In this document: positions 60,357-64,000 of the stretch, piece by piece
Numbering within the stretch: the first letter of the stretch is position 1
Layout: every line of letters starts with the position of its first letter
Assembly (NCBI GenBank): GCA_964020085.1
Contig: OZ026595.1
Location: 6,492,517-6,556,516, forward strand
Length of the DNA: 64,000 nucleotides
Direction of reading: 5' to 3'
Source of the DNA: Micromussa lordhowensis
Lineage: Eukaryota; Cnidaria; Anthozoa; Scleractinia; Lobophylliidae
Program-made: the position numbers and the translations under genes
Notes under the pieces: model-generated
Seen by the model: the letters and a program-made list of their open reading frames with translations, nothing else
Database searches by the model: none
What the model was told of the DNA's origin: nothing

Positions 60357-61278
60357 TTGCCTAATTAGCAAACGGGCTGGTTAGCATAGTGCGAGATTTT
60401 GCGCAGCTCCGAAACTTTGCATGTGGACCCGGACCGACCCCGGGAGTGCTTTGGTGCCATTAGTTTGGAAAGTTGCGATGCGCGCAAAGTTCTCCTAATT
60501 AGCAAACGGGCTTGTTAGCATAGTGCGAGATTTTGTGCAGCTCCAAAACTTTGCATGTGGACCCGGACCGACCCCAGGAGTGCTTTGGTGCCATTAGTTT
60601 GCAAAGTTGCGACGCGCGTCAAGCTCGGCTAACTAGTCAGCCAGCCGGCCACGCCTGGGGATCTGCCGGGCTGGTTAGCATAGTGCGAGATTTTCCGCAG
60701 CTCCGAAACTTCGCATGTGGACCCGGACCGACCCCGGGAGTGCTTTGGTGCCATTAGTTTGCAAAGTTGCGACGCGCGCAAAGTTCGGCTAATTAGCAAA
60801 CGGGCTGGTTAGCATATTGCGAGATTTTGCGCACCTCCGAAACTTTGCATGTGGACCCGGACCGACCCCGGGAGTGCTTTGGTGCCATTAGTTTGCAAAG
60901 TTGCGACGCGCGTCAAGCTCGGCTAACTAGTCAGCCAGCCGGCCACGCCTGGGGATCTGCCGGGATGGTTAGCATAGTGCGAGATTTTGCGCAGCTCCGA
61001 AACTTCGCATTATGACCCGGACTGACCCCGGGAGTGCTTTGGTGCCATTAGTTTGCAAAGTTGCGACGCGCGCAAAGTTCGGCTAATTAGCAAACGGGCT
61101 GGTTAGCATAGTGCGAGATTTTGTGCAGCTCCGAAACTTCGCATGTGGACCCGGACCGAACCGGGAGTGCTTTGGTGCCATTAGTTTGCAAAGTTGCGAC
61201 GCGCGCAAAGTTCGGCTAATTAGCAAACGGGCTGGTTAGCATAGTGCGAGATTTTGCGCAGCTCCGAAACTTTGCATG
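58452..61278 (+). repeat. 1,309-bp higher-order block, two copies plus part of a third
   Basis: The monomer run around 58,626 recurs at 59,935 (offset 1,309), and GCATTATGACCC recurs at 59,699 and 61,008. The same 1,309-bp step is already started at 54,684 to 55,993 inside the 3,952-bp block. After about 61,279 the sequence rejoins the series known from 50.7-52.5 kb (offset 10,788). Confidence 0.88.
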
Positions 61279-64000
61279 TGGACCCGGACCGACCCCGGGA
61301 GTGCTTTGGTGCCATTAGTTTGCAAAGTTGCGACGCGCGCAAAGTTCGGCTAATTAGCAAACGGGCTGGTTAGCATAGTGCGAGATTTTGCGCAGCTCCG
61401 AAACTTTGCATGTGGACCCGGACCGACCCCGGGAGTGCTTTGGTGCCATTAGTTTGGAAAGTTGCGATGCGCGCAAAGTTCTCCTAATTAGCAAACGGGC
61501 TGGTTAGCATAGTGCGAGATTTTGTGCAGCTCCAAAACTTTGCATGTGGACCCGGACCGACCCCGGGAGTGCTTTGGTGCCATTAGTTTGCAAAGTTGCG
61601 ACGCGCATCAAGCTCGGCTAACTAGTCAGCCAGCCGGCCACGCCTGGGGATCTGCCGGGCTGGTTAGCATAGTGCGAGATTTTCCGCAGCTCCGAAACTT
61701 CGCATGTGGACCCGGACCGACCCCGGGAGTGCTTTGGTGCCATTAGTTTGCAAAGTTGCGACGCGCGCAAAGTTCGGCTAATTAGCAAACGGGCTGGTTA
61801 GCATATTGCGAGATTTTGCGCACCTCCGAGACTTTGCATGTGGACCCGGACCGACCCCGGGAGTGCTTTGGTGCCATTAGTTTGCAAAGTTGCGACGCGC
61901 GTCAAGCTCGGCTAACTAGTCAGCCAGCCGGCCACGCCTGGGGATCTGCCGGGCTGGTTAGCATAGTGCGAGATTTTGCGCAGCTCCGAAACTTCGCATG
62001 TTGACCCGGACTGACCCCGGGAGTGCTTTGGTGCCATTAGTTTGCAAAGTTGCGACGCGCGCAAAGTTCGGCTAATTAGCAAACGGGCTGGTTAGCATAG
62101 TGCGAGATTTTGTGCAGCTCCGAAACTTCGCATGTGGACCCGGACCGAACCGGGAGTGCTTTGGTGCCATTAGTTTGCAAAGTTGCGACGCGCGCAAAGT
62201 TCGGCTAATTAGCAAACGGGCTGGTTAGCATAGTGCGAGATTTTGCGCAGCTCCGAAACTTTGCATGTTGACCCGGACCGACCCCGGGAGTGCTTTGGTG
62301 CCATTAGTTTGCAAAGTTGCGACGCGCGTCAAGCTCGGCTAACTAGTCAGCCAGCCGGCCACACCTGGGGATCTGCCGGGCTGGTTAGCATAGTGCGAGA
62401 TTTTGCGCAGCTCCGAAACTTCACATGTGGACCCGGACCGAACCCGGGAGTGCTTTGGTGCCATTAGTTTGCAAAGTTGCGACACGCAAAGTTCCGCTAA
62501 TTAGCAAACGGGCTGGTTAGCATAGTGCGAGATTTTGCGCAGCTCCGAAACTTTGCATGTGGACCTGGACCGACCCCGGGAGTGCTTTGGTGCCATTAGT
62601 TTGCAAAGTTGCGACGCGCGTCAAGCTCGGCTAACTAGTCAGTCAGCCAGCCACGCCTGGGGATCTGCCGGGCTGGTTAGCATAGTGCGAGATTTTGCGC
62701 AGCTCCGAAACTTCGCATGTGGACCCGGACTGATCCCGGGAGTGCTTTGGTGCCATTAGTTTGCAAAGTTGCGACGCGCGCAAAGTTCGGCTAATTAGCA
62801 AACGGGCTGGTTAGCATAGTGCGAGATTTTGCGCAGCTCCGAAACTTTGCATGTGGACCCGGACCGACCCCGGGAGTGCCTTGGTGCCATTAGTTTGCAA
62901 AGTTGCGACGCGCGTCAAGCTCGGCTAACTAGTCAGCCAGCCGGCCATGCCTGGGGATCTGCCGGGCTGGTTAGCATAGTGCGAGATTTTGCGCAGCTCC
63001 TAAACTTCGCATGTGGAGCCGGACCGACCCCGGGAGTGCTTTGGTGCCATTAGTTTGCAAAGTTGCGACGCGCGTCAAGCTCGGCTAACTAGTCAGTCAG
63101 CCAGCCACGCCTGGGGATCTGCCGGGCTGGTTAGCATAGTGCGAGATTTTGCGCAGCTCCGAAACTTCGCATGTGGACCCGGACTGATCCCGGGAGTGCT
63201 TTGGTGCCATTAGTTTGCAAAGTTGCGACGCGCGCAAAGTTCGGCTAATTAGCAAACGGGCTGGTTAGCATAGTGCGAGATTTTGCGCAGCTCCGAAACT
63301 TTGCATGTGGACCCGGACCGACCCCGGGAGTGCCTTGGTGCCATTAGTTTGCAAAGTTGCGACGCGCGTCAAGCTCGGCTAACTAGTCAGCCAGCCGGCC
63401 ATGCCTGGGGATCTGCCGGGCTGGTTAGCATAGTGCGAGATTTTGCGCAGCTCCGAAACTTCGCATGTGGACCCGGACTGACCCCGAGAGTGCTTTGGTG
63501 CCATTAGTTTGCAAAGTTGCGACGCGCGCAAAGTTCGCCTAATTACCAAACGGGCTGGTTAGCATAGTGCGAGATTTTGCGCAGCTCCGAAACTTTGCAT
63601 CTGGACCTGGACCGACCCCGGGAGTGCTTTGGTGCCATTAGTTTGGAAAGTTGCGATGCGCGCAAAGTTCGCCTAATTAGCAAACGGGCTGGTTAGCATA
63701 GTGCGAGATTTTGCACACCTCCAAAACTTTGCATGTGGACCCGGACCGACCCCGGGAGTGCTTTGGTGCCATTAGTTTGCAAAGTTGCGACGCGCATCAA
63801 GCTCGGCTAACTAGTCAGCCAGCCAGCCACGCCTGGGGATCTGCCGGGCTGGTTAGCATAGTGCGAGATTTTCCGCAGCTCCGAAACTTCGCATGTGGAC
63901 CCGGACCGACCCCGGGAGTGCTTTGGTGCCATTAGTTTGCAAAGTTGCGACTCGCGCAAAGTTCGGCTAATTAGCAAACGGGCTGGTTAGCATAGTGCGA

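Larger units (their letters stand above)
8523..64000 (+). repeat. S/L satellite array (134- and 160-bp monomers), runs off the window
   Basis: Head-to-tail array, all in one orientation. S monomers begin GTGCGAGATTTTGCGCAGCT, have a central CCCGGGAGTGCTTTGGTGCC, and end CTAATTAGCAAACGGGCTGG plus TTAGCATA; length is 134 bp. L monomers share the first about 96 bp, then switch at GCGACGCGCG to a different tail containing CTAACTAGTCAGCC and CCTGGGGATCTGCC; length is 160 bp. Frequent deletion variants are 133 bp (GACCGAACCGGG in place of GACCGACCCCGGG) and 132 bp (loss in the GCGCGC run). The first units are S L S L S L S S L S. S units that follow L usually carry CTTCGC where L and free S units carry CTTTGC, so L-S behaves as a 294-bp dimer. 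The S consensus is about 54% GC with 12 CpG, against the AT-rich flank. Roughly 375 monomers fit. No coding or transposase function is seen. Confidence 0.97.

Noticed and set aside
8667..63935. Dozens of 62-95-codon open frames repeating every 294 bp, resembling a small-protein family
   Set aside because: They start at TTG or similar within the satellite, have no conserved ATG, end at stops created by the monomer, and change frame with the 132-134-bp units. Their similarity is that of the DNA repeat, so they are not annotated as genes.
8523..64000. CRISPR array
   Set aside because: The whole monomer is conserved, there are no unique spacers, the period is 134-160 bp, and the context is eukaryotic.
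8550..64000. CENP-B box in the monomer (TTCG...CGGG)
   Set aside because: In S units TTCG and CGGG are 13 bases apart, while the CENP-B box needs 7 with an A at a fixed place.

Overview
This window looks like nuclear DNA of an animal, most likely a cnidarian and perhaps a stony coral. The left 8.5 kb is AT-rich and gene-poor. It carries an intronless rhodopsin-type receptor, a two-exon gene with consensus GT/AG splice sites, and small terminal-inverted-repeat elements with CAACATGTTG motifs. No bacterial operon structure, ribosome-binding sites or phage genes are visible. The organism call is inference from style; no marker gene settles it.

Layout. 56-399 is a foldback (MITE-like) element. 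1174-2172 is a class A GPCR reading frame on the + strand, broken by one in-frame TAA at 1588-1590. 2173-4122 is non-coding, with a 40-bp perfect palindrome at 2852-2891 and a CRE octamer. 4127-4536 is a 410-bp element with 18-bp inverted ends flanked by TTAA, as in piggyBac-type MITEs. 5567-6549 holds a previously unnamed two-exon gene on the - strand: 221 aa, with an acidic Ser-rich N-terminal part and a C-terminal CxxC...CxxC metal-binding-like module. 7662-7781 is a possible lone exon. 7782-8522 is non-coding, with a C15 run.

From 8523 to the right edge (55.5 kb, still running at 64000) everything is one head-to-tail satellite array, roughly 375 monomers by division. It uses two interconvertible monomers: S (134 bp, with 132- and 133-bp deletion variants) and L (160 bp, whose 3' tail is replaced and is 26 bp longer). 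L is nearly always followed by S, giving a 294-bp L-S dimer, with extra S units interspersed. Diagnostic point variants show a multi-level higher-order structure. Blocks of 1,016, 1,309, 3,204, 3,952, 7,693 and 8,384 bp are each tandemly duplicated, some nested in others. Chimeric monomers at the block joins look like products of unequal exchange inside a monomer.

The satellite is not protein-coding: its many short open frames lack a conserved ATG and each ends within its dimer. The most unusual content of the window is this S/L satellite grammar and its nested, very recent amplification. The unnamed spliced gene and the nearly intact GPCR are the other points to follow.
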